From positions 930,001 to 994,000 of the forward strand of contig NZ_CP106736.1 in assembly GCF_030035605.1 (NCBI RefSeq): a stretch of 64,000 nt of DNA. Reading direction: 5' to 3'. Below, one piece after another: positions 17,607-25,997 of this stretch. The stretch's first letter is position 1. Every line of letters begins with the position of its first letter. Made by a program: the position numbers and the translations under genes. This stretch comes from Silvimonas soli. Its GTDB lineage: Bacteria > Pseudomonadota > Gammaproteobacteria > Burkholderiales > Chitinibacteraceae. Below the pieces are notes generated by a model that saw only the letters and a program-made list of their open reading frames with translations, searched no databases and was not told the DNA's origin.

Positions 17607-18446
17607 ATGTCGTCTACTTATATTCGCCGACGCATTGTCAACGTACTGAGCCTGGCCCTGTCAGTTGCTGCCATGTTGTTTGGTCTGTTCTGGCTGGCCT
17701 GGATTCTCTACACGCTGTTCAAGAACGGTTTTGGAGGCCTGGCACTCACACTGTTCACGCAAACCACACCTGCCCCGGGCAGCGCAGGCGGCTTGTCCAA
17801 TGCGATTCTGGGCAGCTTGCTGATGTCGTTGACTGGCACGCTGGTGGGTACGCCGATTGGCATTCTGGCCGGCACCTATCTGGCCGAGTTTGGCGATCGT
17901 GGCTGGCTGGCTCCGGTAACCCGCTTTATCAATGACATTCTGCTATCCGCGCCGTCGATTGTGATCGGCTTGTTCATGTACGAAGTCTACGTGGTCAAGA
18001 CAGGGCACTTCTCGGGTTGGGCCGGTTCGTTTGCGCTGGCCATTCTGGTTATTCCGGTGGTGGTACGCACTACCGAAAGCATGTTGCGCCTGGTTCCGCA
18101 CAGCATGCGTGAAGCAGCCTACGCGCTGGGTGCACCGCAATGGAAAATGACTCTGCTGGTCACTCTGCGCGCCGCCAAAGCTGGTGTGGTCACCGGCGTA
18201 CTGCTGGCCGTGGCCCGCATCGTGGGTGAAACCGCGCCGCTGCTGTTTACTTCGCTTAACAACCAGTTCTACAGCAACATGAACCAGCCAATGGCCAACT
18301 TGCCAGTGGTGATCTTCCAGTTCGCAATGAGCCCGTACGAAGACTGGCATAACCTGGCATGGGCCGGCAGTTTGCTGATTGGCCTGTTTGTACTGGCGAT
18401 GAACGTGATCGCCCGTACGCTGATCAAACCCCAGCAACAACACTAA
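17607..18446 (+). CDS. pstA: Phosphate ABC transporter permease PstA
   Basis: PstA pairs with PstC to form the phosphate channel. The 279-residue protein has six membrane helices, the segment GTPIGILAGTYLAEFG, the coupling loop REAAYALGAPQWKMTLLVTL and ARIVGETAPLLFTSL, all characteristic of PstA. It begins 11 bases after pstC, preceded by CGGAGCG, and is followed 20 bases later by pstB. Confidence 0.97.
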   Translation: MSSTYIRRRIVNVLSLALSVAAMLFGLFWLAWILYTLFKNGFGGLALTLFTQTTPAPGSAGGLSNAILGSLLMSLTGTLVGTPIGILAGTYLAEFGDRGWLAPVTRFINDILLSAPSIVIGLFMYEVYVVKTGHFSGWAGSFALAILVIPVVVRTTESMLRLVPHSMREAAYALGAPQWKMTLLVTLRAAKAGVVTGVLLAVARIVGETAPLLFTSLNNQFYSNMNQPMANLPVVIFQFAMSPYEDWHNLAWAGSLLIGLFVLAMNVIARTLIKPQQQH

Positions 18447-18466
18447 GCCGCAGGGACGAAACGAAA

Positions 18467-19255
18467 ATGCGACTTCAGGACTCCAGCATGACCGCAGAAA
18501 CCAAGATCAAACTCGCCGTCAATAATCTGAATTTCTATTACGGCAACTATCACGCGCTGAAAAACATCAATCTGAATATCCGCGAAGGCAAAGTCACCGC
18601 CTTTATCGGCCCTTCGGGTTGCGGCAAATCCACGCTGCTGCGCACCTTTAACCGCATGTATGAGCTTTACCCGAAGCTGCGCGCCGAGGGCGAGATCATC
18701 ATGAATGGCAACAACGTGCTGGATCGCGGCGTTGACCTGAACATGCTGCGCGCCAAGGTGGGCATGGTGTTCCAGAAGCCAACGCCCTTCCCGATGTCGA
18801 TTTACGACAACATCGCGTTTGGCGTGAAGCTGTACGACAACCTTTCCAAATCCGAGATGGATGATCGCGTGGAATGGGCATTGTCCAAGGCTGCACTGTG
18901 GAATGAAGCCAAAGACAAGCTGCGCCAGTCAGGCCTGGGCCTGTCGGGTGGTCAGCAACAGCGTCTGTGTATCGCCCGCGCCATTGCCGTGAAGCCAGAA
19001 GTGCTGCTGCTGGATGAACCAACCTCCGCGCTGGACCCGATCTCCACTGCGCATATCGAAGAACTGGTGCACGAACTCAAGCGCGATTACACCATCGCAA
19101 TTGTGACCCACAACATGCAGCAAGCAGCGCGCGTTTCGGACTACACCGCTTATATGTACCTGGGCGAACTGGTCGAAGTGGGCGAAACCGACACCATCTT
19201 CACCACACCAACCAAGAAAGCGACCGAAGACTATATCACCGGTAAATTCGGTTGA
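18467..19255 (+). CDS. pstB: Phosphate ABC transporter ATP-binding protein
   Basis: PstB is the ATPase that drives phosphate import. In 262 residues the Walker A motif GPSGCGKST, the Q-loop region MVFQKPTPFPMSIYDN, the signature LSGGQQQR, the Walker B VLLLDEPTSALD and the H-loop VTHNM are intact. Sequence and length match enterobacterial PstB closely. I use the ATG at 18467, after CAGGGACG. An ATG at 18488 (MTAETK) is also possible. No phoU or phoBR gene follows; the operon ends at a terminator. Confidence 0.98.
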   Translation: MRLQDSSMTAETKIKLAVNNLNFYYGNYHALKNINLNIREGKVTAFIGPSGCGKSTLLRTFNRMYELYPKLRAEGEIIMNGNNVLDRGVDLNMLRAKVGMVFQKPTPFPMSIYDNIAFGVKLYDNLSKSEMDDRVEWALSKAALWNEAKDKLRQSGLGLSGGQQQRLCIARAIAVKPEVLLLDEPTSALDPISTAHIEELVHELKRDYTIAIVTHNMQQAARVSDYTAYMYLGELVEVGETDTIFTTPTKKATEDYITGKFG

Positions 19256-19295
19256 TTACTGGTTGAACACATTCTGGCAGTTGACCGTCAGACAA

Positions 19296-19325
19296 GAAAA
19301 AGCCCGCAAAAGCGGGCTTTTTCTT
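19296..19325. terminator. Bidirectional intrinsic terminator between pstB and glmM
   Basis: The hairpin AAAAAGCCCGC-AAAA-GCGGGCTTTTT has A and T runs on both sides. It lies 40 bases after pstB and 52 bases after the end of convergent glmM, so it can serve both. Confidence 0.93.
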
Positions 19326-19377
19326 TTGTCGCTACCAGAAGAAACGAGCCTTCTGCCCGATACACATCACAACTGGA

Positions 19378-20739
19378 TCAGTCTGCGCTCGCTTCGTTGG
19401 TGACTACAGCGGCAATCGACTCAGCCCATTGCTCGGCGGCACCGGCATCAACGTGTTCGACCATGACACGAACCAGCGGTTCGGTGCCCGAAGGACGCAA
19501 CAGTACACGCCCCTGGCTACCCATTGCGGCTTCCGCCTTCTGCACCGCTTCGCGAATTGAAGGCGAAGAACTGACCTGGAAACCCTTGCCGATGCGCACA
19601 TTCTTGAGCACCTGCGTCGACAAGGTCAGTTCATCGCGGAAGGCGCTGAGTGTCTTGCCTTGCTCGATCAGCGCTTCCAGCACTTGCAACGCCGAAACAA
19701 TGCCGTCGCCCGTGGTGTGCCTATCCAGGCTCAAAATATGACCGGAACCTTCGCCGCCCAACACCCAGCCATTAGCTTGCAGGCGCTCCAGCACATAGCG
19801 ATCGCCCACCTTGGCCCGTTCAAAGGCGATTCCAGCGGCTTTCAGGCCGTTCTCGACCCCGAGGTTAGTCATGAGTGTGCCGACCACGCCACCGCGCAGC
19901 GAGCCCTGCTCGGCGCGATAACGGGCCAGTACATAGATCAGCAAGTCGCCATCGATGATGGAACCATCGCCATCCACCATGATGAGCCGGTCGCCGTCAC
20001 CGTCCAGTGCGATACCGTAATCAGCGCCTTCGGCCAGTACGGTTTTGCGCAGCAACTCAACGTGCGTGGCACCGCAGTTTTCGTTGATGTTGTAGCCATT
20101 GGGCTTATCGCCGATGGTAATGACTTCGGCACCCAGCTCGTGGAACACGTGAGGAGCCACCTGGTAGGTTGCGCCGTGGGCACAATCGACCACGAGTTTG
20201 AGGCCACGCAGGTCAAATTCGTTGGGGAAGGTTGATTTGCAGAATTCGATATAGCGGCCAGATGCATCACCCACGCGCCAGGCTTTACCCAGCGTTTTGG
20301 AACCGACGCAAGGTTGCGCGTCGTCGATAGCCTCTTCAATGGCCTGCTCGACGTCATCCGGCAGCTTTTTGCCACCAGCACCAAAGAACTTGATGCCGTT
20401 ATCGTAGTAAGGATTGTGCGACGCAGAGATCACTACGCCCGCGGACAAACGCAATGCGCGAGTCAAATAAGCGACGCCCGGCGTAGGCAGCGGCCCGGTC
20501 ACATGCACATCCACACCCGCGGCGTTCAAACCCGCTTGCAGGGCGGCTTCCAGCATGTAACCGGAAACCCGGGTGTCTTTACCAATCAGGACCGCAGCAT
20601 GGTCACCGCTTTGGCGGCGTTCGGTTGTAGCGAGCACCCGGCCAGCGGCGTAACCCAGCTTCATGGCAAATTCCGGGGTAATCGGATACTCCCCAACCAA
20701 GCCACGCACACCATCCGTACCGAAATATTTGCGTCCCAT
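19378..20739 (-). CDS. glmM: Phosphoglucosamine mutase
   Basis: GlmM converts glucosamine-6-phosphate to glucosamine-1-phosphate for UDP-GlcNAc, and so for peptidoglycan and LPS. The 453-residue protein begins GRKYFGTDGVRG and has the phosphoserine loop ISASHNP (serine about 107), the metal loop ALDGDGDRLIMVD, the sugar loop GGEGSGH and the phosphate-binding RPSGTEPLVRVMVE near the end. It is 44 bases after folP, with which it forms the conserved folP-glmM pair. Confidence 0.98.
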   Translation of the reverse strand: MGRKYFGTDGVRGLVGEYPITPEFAMKLGYAAGRVLATTERRQSGDHAAVLIGKDTRVSGYMLEAALQAGLNAAGVDVHVTGPLPTPGVAYLTRALRLSAGVVISASHNPYYDNGIKFFGAGGKKLPDDVEQAIEEAIDDAQPCVGSKTLGKAWRVGDASGRYIEFCKSTFPNEFDLRGLKLVVDCAHGATYQVAPHVFHELGAEVITIGDKPNGYNINENCGATHVELLRKTVLAEGADYGIALDGDGDRLIMVDGDGSIIDGDLLIYVLARYRAEQGSLRGGVVGTLMTNLGVENGLKAAGIAFERAKVGDRYVLERLQANGWVLGGEGSGHILSLDRHTTGDGIVSALQVLEALIEQGKTLSAFRDELTLSTQVLKNVRIGKGFQVSSSPSIREAVQKAEAAMGSQGRVLLRPSGTEPLVRVMVEHVDAGAAEQWAESIAAVVTNEASAD

Positions 20740-20783
20740 TTCTGAATCCTGAAATTAACCAACCGTTAAGCAAAAAGCCGCGC

Positions 20784-21608
20784 TCATTGTAAGGCTTGCC
20801 AGATTTTCAGCGCATCCACAGTTTCCCTGACATCATGCACCCGCACGATGGCCGCGCCCTTTTGCGCAGCGAGTAACGCCGCCGCCACACTGGCTGCCAT
20901 GCGGTCGCTCACGACCCGGCCGGTGATTTGACCCAGCATGGACTTACGCGATACGCCAATCAGCAAGGGACAGCCGAGCGCCTCGCGCATTTGCGGCATG
21001 GCGTTAAATAACGCGATGTTGTGCGCCAGGTTTTTGCCAAAACCAAAACCCGGATCCAGCAGGATGCGACTGCGTTCAATGCCGGCTTGCTCAGCCTCGT
21101 CCCGGCGAGTTGCCAGATAGCTGGTAACTTCAGCCACCACGTCGTCATATTCTGGCGCGACCTGCATGGTGCGCGGCTCGCCCTTCATATGCATCAGACA
21201 GACAGCCACGTTGCCTTTGGCCGCCACTCGCAGCGCGCCCTCACCTTCCAGCGCGGCGATGTCATTGATGAGGTCAACACCGGCATCCAGCGCGGCCAGC
21301 ATCACCGCCGGGCGCCGCGTATCAATGGACAGAGGCACATTCAGCGACTTCAGCGCGGTAATAACCGGCACCACGCGGGCAATCTCGTCTTCGATGCTGA
21401 CCAACTCAGCACCGGGGCGCGTCGATTCGCCGCCGATATCAATGATGTCCGCGCCCTGGCTTACCAGCGTCTCCGCATGCGCAACGGCTTTGGAACAGGT
21501 ATCGAAACTGCCACCATCAGAAAACGAATCGGGCGTCACGTTCAAGATGCCCATGACTTGGGGGCGATCGAGCGTCAGAGTAAAGCGGCCACACTGCAAA
21601 CTGTGCAT
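20784..21608 (-). CDS. folP: Dihydropteroate synthase
   Basis: FolP joins p-aminobenzoate to dihydropterin pyrophosphate in folate synthesis and is the sulfonamide target. The ATG at 21608 (MHSLQCGRFTL) is chosen because GGAG lies 6 bases upstream. Ten more codons are open upstream but have no such site. The 274-residue protein has GILNVTPDSFSDGG, IDIGGESTRPGA, DLINDIAAL, DPGFGFGKN and LLIGVSRKSMLGQ, covering all pterin- and pABA-site loops. It lies between ftsH, which has its own terminator, and glmM. Confidence 0.97.
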   Translation of the reverse strand: MHSLQCGRFTLTLDRPQVMGILNVTPDSFSDGGSFDTCSKAVAHAETLVSQGADIIDIGGESTRPGAELVSIEDEIARVVPVITALKSLNVPLSIDTRRPAVMLAALDAGVDLINDIAALEGEGALRVAAKGNVAVCLMHMKGEPRTMQVAPEYDDVVAEVTSYLATRRDEAEQAGIERSRILLDPGFGFGKNLAHNIALFNAMPQMREALGCPLLIGVSRKSMLGQITGRVVSDRMAASVAAALLAAQKGAAIVRVHDVRETVDALKIWQALQ

Positions 21609-21670
21609 TGGAACTCCGGGCATGCGCGCAAAAGACAATTCAATCAGAACCTTTGCTTTGCCACGCTACA

Positions 21671-21701
21671 GAAGAAAAAAGCGGCCACAATGTGGCCGCT
21701 T
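21671..21701 (-). terminator. Intrinsic terminator after ftsH
   Basis: On the minus strand the stem AAGCGGCCACA / TGTGGCCGCTT is followed by TTTTTTC. It sits about 20 bases after the ftsH stop, so folP-glmM must either rely on read-through or have its own promoter in the next 60 bases. Confidence 0.9.
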
Positions 21702-21720
21702 TGGTATTACTTGCTGACAA

Positions 21721-23631
21721 TCAGGCTTCAGTAGCCGGGGTTGTCGTCGCTGCCGGAGCATCACCACTTGGACGGTCACCGGACGGCGCTGTTGGCCGGG
21801 TTGGTGGCGATTTTGGTGGGCGCGGATCGCGACCTTGCATGATGTCTTCGATCTGCTCGGCATCGATGGTTTCCCAATCGAGCAGCGCACGCGTCATCGC
21901 TTCAACCTTGTCACGATTGGTCTCCAACAGATTGCGCGCCAATGCATATTGCTCGTCGATAATGCGGCGGATTTCGCCATCGACTTGCTGCATGGTAGTT
22001 TCCGACACGCTCTTGTGCGTGGTTACCGAACGACCAAGGAACACTTCGCCTTCGTTCTCGCCATAAACCATCGGACCGAGCTTGTCGCTCATACCGTAGC
22101 GGGTCACCATGTCGCGCGCCATTTGCGTAGCACGCTCAAAGTCGTTCGACGCACCGGTGGTCATCTGGTTCATGAACACTTCTTCTGCGATCCGGCCACC
22201 AAACAAAATGGCAATGCGGTTCAGCAGGTATTCACGGTCATATGCGTAACGGTCTTCTTCCGGCAGTTGCATGGTCACACCCAGCGCACGACCACGCGGA
22301 ATGATGGTGACCTTGTGCACCGGATCGGCCTTGGGCAACAGCTCTGCTACCACCGCATGACCGGATTCGTGGTAAGCCGTGTTGCGCTTTTCTTCTTCCG
22401 ACATAACCATGGTGCGGCGCTCCGCGCCCATCATGATCTTGTCCTTGGCCGACTCAAAGTCATCCATGTCGACCAGACGTTTGTTACGGCGAGCGGCAAA
22501 CAGCGCGGCTTCGTTCACCAGGTTGGCCAGATCGGCCCCGGACATACCCGGAGTACCGCGAGCCAGCACACTCGGCTCGACGTCATTGGAGATCGGCACC
22601 TTGCGCATGTGCACGCCAAGAATCTGTTCGCGACCACGGATATCCGGCAGCGAAACCACAACCTGACGATCGAACCGGCCCGGACGCAGCAAAGCCGGGT
22701 CCAGTACGTCTGGACGGTTGGTCGCAGCAATCACGATCACGCCGGAGTTGCCTTCAAAGCCGTCCATCTCAACCAGCATCTGGTTCAGTGTTTGTTCACG
22801 CTCATCGTTACCGCCGCCCATGCCGGCGCCACGCTGGCGACCAACGGCGTCGATTTCATCGATGAAAATGATACAAGGGGCGTTTTTCTTGGCGTTTTCG
22901 AACATGTCGCGAACGCGAGCCGCACCCACACCGACAAACATTTCAACGAAATCCGAACCGGAAATCGAGAAGAACGGCACCTTGGCTTCGCCAGCAATGG
23001 CCTTGGCCAGCAGCGTTTTACCGGTACCGGGCGACCCCACCATCAAGATACCGCGTGGCATACGGCCACCCAGGCTCTGGTATTTGGTTGGATCACGCAG
23101 GTAATCAACAATTTCAGCAACTTCTTCTTTGGCTTCATCGCAACCGGCGACATCAGCAAATGTCACCGAATTGTTGGATTCATCCAGCATGCGGGCGCGG
23201 GATTTGCCGAAGCTGAACGCCCCGCCTTTGCCACCGCCTTGCATCTGTCGCATGAAGAAGACCCAGACGCCAATCAGCAACAGCATCGGGAACCACGAAA
23301 TAAACAGCTGCGTCAGGAAGCCCTGCTCTTCTTCCGGCTTGGCCGCAAACTTCACGTTGTGCTTGATCAGCGTATCAACGAGGCGGAAATCGAACGGCGC
23401 GTAAGTGGAGAACGCGGAGCCGTCATTGCGCTTGCCGCGAATCCATTGACCACGCAGTGGATAGCCTTCGATCTCCACACTGGAGACACGATCAGCTTCC
23501 ACATCCGCCATGAACTGCGAGTACGGCACTTGGCCGACTGTGTCCTGGCGTTTGGTAAATTGATTGAAGACCGTCATCAGGACCAAACCAATGATCAGCC
23601 AGATGGCGATATTCTTACCTAAATTATTCAT
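21721..23631 (-). CDS. ftsH: ATP-dependent zinc metalloprotease FtsH
   Basis: FtsH is the essential membrane-anchored AAA+ protease that degrades membrane proteins and regulators such as RpoH and LpxC. The 636-residue protein has two N-terminal membrane helices (about 7-24 and 108-126) around a periplasmic domain. The AAA domain has Walker A GSPGTGKT (serine replacing the more common proline, a tolerated change), Walker B IIFIDEID, the FVGVGAARVRDMF pore region and ATNRPDVLDPALLRPGRFD. The zinc site is HESGHA. The last 25 residues are proline- and threonine-rich. It is downstream of rlmE, as in many proteobacteria. Confidence 0.98.
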   Translation of the reverse strand: MNNLGKNIAIWLIIGLVLMTVFNQFTKRQDTVGQVPYSQFMADVEADRVSSVEIEGYPLRGQWIRGKRNDGSAFSTYAPFDFRLVDTLIKHNVKFAAKPEEEQGFLTQLFISWFPMLLLIGVWVFFMRQMQGGGKGGAFSFGKSRARMLDESNNSVTFADVAGCDEAKEEVAEIVDYLRDPTKYQSLGGRMPRGILMVGSPGTGKTLLAKAIAGEAKVPFFSISGSDFVEMFVGVGAARVRDMFENAKKNAPCIIFIDEIDAVGRQRGAGMGGGNDEREQTLNQMLVEMDGFEGNSGVIVIAATNRPDVLDPALLRPGRFDRQVVVSLPDIRGREQILGVHMRKVPISNDVEPSVLARGTPGMSGADLANLVNEAALFAARRNKRLVDMDDFESAKDKIMMGAERRTMVMSEEEKRNTAYHESGHAVVAELLPKADPVHKVTIIPRGRALGVTMQLPEEDRYAYDREYLLNRIAILFGGRIAEEVFMNQMTTGASNDFERATQMARDMVTRYGMSDKLGPMVYGENEGEVFLGRSVTTHKSVSETTMQQVDGEIRRIIDEQYALARNLLETNRDKVEAMTRALLDWETIDAEQIEDIMQGRDPRPPKSPPTRPTAPSGDRPSGDAPAATTTPATEA

Positions 23632-23732
23632 TTCCCAAGCCCTTTAACCGGGTAACGAAGCAGGAACCACACAAGGGCGCACACCTTGCTCCTGTCGCAT
23701 AAATGCTTGCTGCACAGCGGAATTCTAACCGC

Positions 23733-24353
23733 TCAATCCTTTTTTTGCTTGCCAAGCAGATACATTTCCGCGCTACGGTCACGCGAAGCTTTCGGTTTAC
23801 GCGTTACCACTGTGGCAAAAGTGTCACGCATTGCGGTCATATATTCGTTATAGCCATAACCCTGGAATACCTTGACCAGGAAATGGCCACCTGGTTTCAA
23901 ATGATTTTGAGCAAATTCCAGAGCAAGCTCACACAGATACATGGAACGGGCTTGATCGGTCACCGCCGTCCCAGTGATATTTGGGGCCATATCGCAAATC
24001 ACAAGGTCTACCTGACGATCTCCGAGCAAATCACTATATGCCTTCAGTACCGATTCTTCGCGAAAATCGCCCTGAATGAAATCAACGCCTGGAATAAATC
24101 CCATTTCCAGGATGTCCAGCGCAAAGACCCTTCCGCTATTACCAACGATCCGCGCCGCGACTTGCGACCAGCTTCCGGGGGCAGCGCCCAGGTCAGCCAC
24201 CCACATCCCGGGTTTGATCAGCTGATCTTTATCGTTTATTTCCAGCAGCTTATATGCAGCACGGGCGCGATAGCCATCCTTTTGCGCCATCTGCACATAC
24301 TGGTCATTCACATGTTCTTGCAACCATGCATTGCTGGTCTTGGTCCGTGCCAT
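23733..24353 (-). CDS. rlmE: 23S rRNA (uridine-2'-O)-methyltransferase RlmE
   Basis: RlmE (FtsJ/RrmJ) 2'-O-methylates U2552 in the A-loop of 23S rRNA late in 50S assembly. I take the ATG at 24353 (MARTKTSNAWLQEHV), which matches the family N-terminus; three more codons are open upstream. The 206-residue protein has YRARAAYKLLEI with the catalytic lysine, the SAM loop WVADLGAAPGSWSQVA, the catalytic aspartate in ICDMAPNITG and the second lysine in LVKVFQG. It precedes ftsH by 101 bases and is divergent from yhbY, 40 bases away. Confidence 0.97.
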   Translation of the reverse strand: MARTKTSNAWLQEHVNDQYVQMAQKDGYRARAAYKLLEINDKDQLIKPGMWVADLGAAPGSWSQVAARIVGNSGRVFALDILEMGFIPGVDFIQGDFREESVLKAYSDLLGDRQVDLVICDMAPNITGTAVTDQARSMYLCELALEFAQNHLKPGGHFLVKVFQGYGYNEYMTAMRDTFATVVTRKPKASRDRSAEMYLLGKQKKD

Positions 24354-24393
24354 CCGGTACAATCGCCTGTTTATTCAAGGTATTAAATCAAAA

Positions 24394-24708
24394 ATGGAAC
24401 TTACTCCGGATCAGCGCCGCTATTTGCGTGGCCTTGCCCATCATCTTAATCCGGTCGTGATGATCGGTAACAACGGCCTGACCGATGCCGTGATCCGTGA
24501 GATTGCGCTCAATCTGGATGCGCATGAACTGATCAAGGTTCGTGTGCTGGGTGATGATCGCGAAGCCCGCGTGCAATACCTGGAACAAATCTGCAAAGAC
24601 TTGGGTGCATCGGCAGTACAGCATCTGGGCAAGCTGTTGATCATCTATCGTCAGGCAGATGCAGAACGCACCCGCATCGTGCTGCCGAAGGCCAAAAAAG
24701 CCAAGTAA
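24394..24708 (+). CDS. yhbY: YhbY-type CRM-domain RNA-binding protein
   Basis: YhbY is a single CRM-domain protein that binds pre-50S ribosomal particles and helps their maturation. The ATG at 24394 starts MELTPDQRRYLRGLAHHLNP, the typical N-terminus. The 104-residue protein contains VVMIGNNGLTDAVIREI, which includes the GxxG-type RNA-binding loop, and LDAHELIKVRVLGDD. The C-terminal AKKAK is basic. It is divergent from rlmE, another late 50S maturation factor, so the two may share a regulatory region. Confidence 0.96.
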   Translation: MELTPDQRRYLRGLAHHLNPVVMIGNNGLTDAVIREIALNLDAHELIKVRVLGDDREARVQYLEQICKDLGASAVQHLGKLLIIYRQADAERTRIVLPKAKKAK

Positions 24709-24716
24709 TGCTTGAG

Positions 24717-24756
24717 GAGTGGGGTAACGGCGCGAGATTTACCGCCCTCCCCACTC
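24717..24756. repeat. Hairpin between convergent yhbY and DUF4149 gene
   Basis: Arms GAGTGGGG (24717) and CCCCACTC (24749) enclose a 24-base interior that itself holds pairing GGCG/CGCC-type pieces. There is no T run after it, so it is a weak terminator at best. It may instead act as an mRNA 3' stabilising hairpin for both convergent genes. Confidence 0.45.
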
Positions 24757-24817
24757 TGGCTTGCCGGGCAGATACACCAGGTTTTACCCCGCGCTTCACC
24801 CTTCCCGCCCTAACCGC

Positions 24818-25261
24818 TTATTTGTTGTCCATCTTCCAGACGTAGACCAAGCCAAACAATGCCTGCACCGCATAGATAGCGGTAGAAATGGTATGCCAGT
24901 TGGCAAAACCACCACCAAACACGCCGACAGCGCTCTCGCTCAGTTTTGATTTCACCCCGGCCAGAATCGGGAAGATGGCAAACTGGTTGAGCAGTGTGCA
25001 TACCAGCATGCCAATCAGCAGCCAGAACGCGCCAGTCTGGAACGCCCGCAATCCATCAAACCAGATGCGATAGATCAGCAGATATACGCCAGCCACAATC
25101 CCAACCCAGCCCATAGCGTGCAATATCTTGGCCGCTAGCACCGGCGCGAACCCATGACTGGCATCCAGCGTCAAAAACAACAATGGCAACACCAGCAGCC
25201 CCACAATCCACAGGCCACCAATCCACAATACGGTCAGTACGTTTTTGAGTCCGTTACCCAT
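24818..25261 (-). CDS. DUF4149 family membrane protein
   Basis: The 147-residue protein has four hydrophobic segments (about 6-27, 47-68, 76-94 and 124-141) and the family pattern VLWIGGLWIVGLLVLPLLF, followed by a lone HAMGWVGIVAGVYLL. DUF4149/TMEM205-like proteins are inner-membrane proteins of unknown role. In related betaproteobacteria the gene is found beside greA, as here. Nothing in the sequence points to a catalytic or transport function. It could be cotranscribed with greA, 103 bases upstream. Confidence 0.85.
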   Translation of the reverse strand: MGNGLKNVLTVLWIGGLWIVGLLVLPLLFLTLDASHGFAPVLAAKILHAMGWVGIVAGVYLLIYRIWFDGLRAFQTGAFWLLIGMLVCTLLNQFAIFPILAGVKSKLSESAVGVFGGGFANWHTISTAIYAVQALFGLVYVWKMDNK

Positions 25262-25364
25262 TTTTTTCTACGAGAAGTGAGGGGTTAGGTACGAGGGATA
25301 GCCAGCACGTGGTGCAGGTAAAACGCAGAGCGGGGCTTATACCTCGACCCGCGCTCGCCAAGCC

Positions 25365-25847
25365 TTACAGATACTTCACATCCAGCACTTCATATTCGCG
25401 GATGCCACCAGGCGCTACAACTTCAGCGACATCACCGGCATATTTGCCGATCAGTGCACGCGCAATCGGGCTGGAGACGGAAATCTTGCCGTCTTTCAGA
25501 TTGGCTTCATCGTCACCCACGATCTGGTAAGTGACGTTGCCACCGGCTTCCAGGTCTTCCAGGTCAACTGTTGCGCCAAACACCACGCGGCCTTCTGCGG
25601 TTTGTGCCAGCGAAGCAGGGTCAATCACTTGCGCGTTGGAAATTTTGCTTTCCAGATCGGCAATACGGCCTTCTACAAAGGATTGTTTTTCCTTGGCAGC
25701 ATCATATTCTGCGTTTTCCGACAAATCGCCGTGTGAACGGGCTTCGGCAATGGCGGCAATGACTTCAGGGCGGTCAACACTTTTCAGGCGTTGCAACTCT
25801 GCCTTCAGTTTTTCCGCACCGACAACGGTCAGCGGGACTTTGATCAT
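25365..25847 (-). CDS. greA: Transcription elongation factor GreA
   Basis: GreA enters the RNA polymerase secondary channel and stimulates cleavage of backtracked transcripts. The ATG at 25847 (MIKVPLTVVGAEKLKAEL) is chosen because AGGAG lies 8 bases upstream; 19 more codons are open but unlike the family. The 160-residue protein has the coiled-coil with the catalytic acidic tip (SHGDLSENAEYDAAKE) and the C-terminal FKBP-like globule ending ISVSSPIARALIGK and VLDVKYL. It follows carB by 150 bases, with the carB terminator between them. Confidence 0.98.
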   Translation of the reverse strand: MIKVPLTVVGAEKLKAELQRLKSVDRPEVIAAIAEARSHGDLSENAEYDAAKEKQSFVEGRIADLESKISNAQVIDPASLAQTAEGRVVFGATVDLEDLEAGGNVTYQIVGDDEANLKDGKISVSSPIARALIGKYAGDVAEVVAPGGIREYEVLDVKYL

Positions 25848-25929
25848 TTCTTGTTCTCCTGCGGCCCAAGAGGCCTGGTTTTCCAATGCGGCGCCGCCTT
25901 GCAAACCAGGTTGAAGGTCTCGCGGCCAG

Positions 25930-25976
25930 ACAATAAAAGCACAACCGCCGCCCTTTGCAGAAAGGGCGGCGGTTGT
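25930..25976 (-). terminator. Strong terminator-like hairpin upstream of carB's 3' end side
   Basis: A perfect 16-base stem ACAACCGCCGCCCTTT / AAAGGGCGGCGGTTGT with loop GCAG lies 22 bases after the carB stop. On the minus strand it is followed by GCTTTTATTG. This is an intrinsic terminator for carAB and separates it from greA. Confidence 0.9.
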
Positions 25977-25997
25977 GGCGTTGCAGGTAATAAGGTA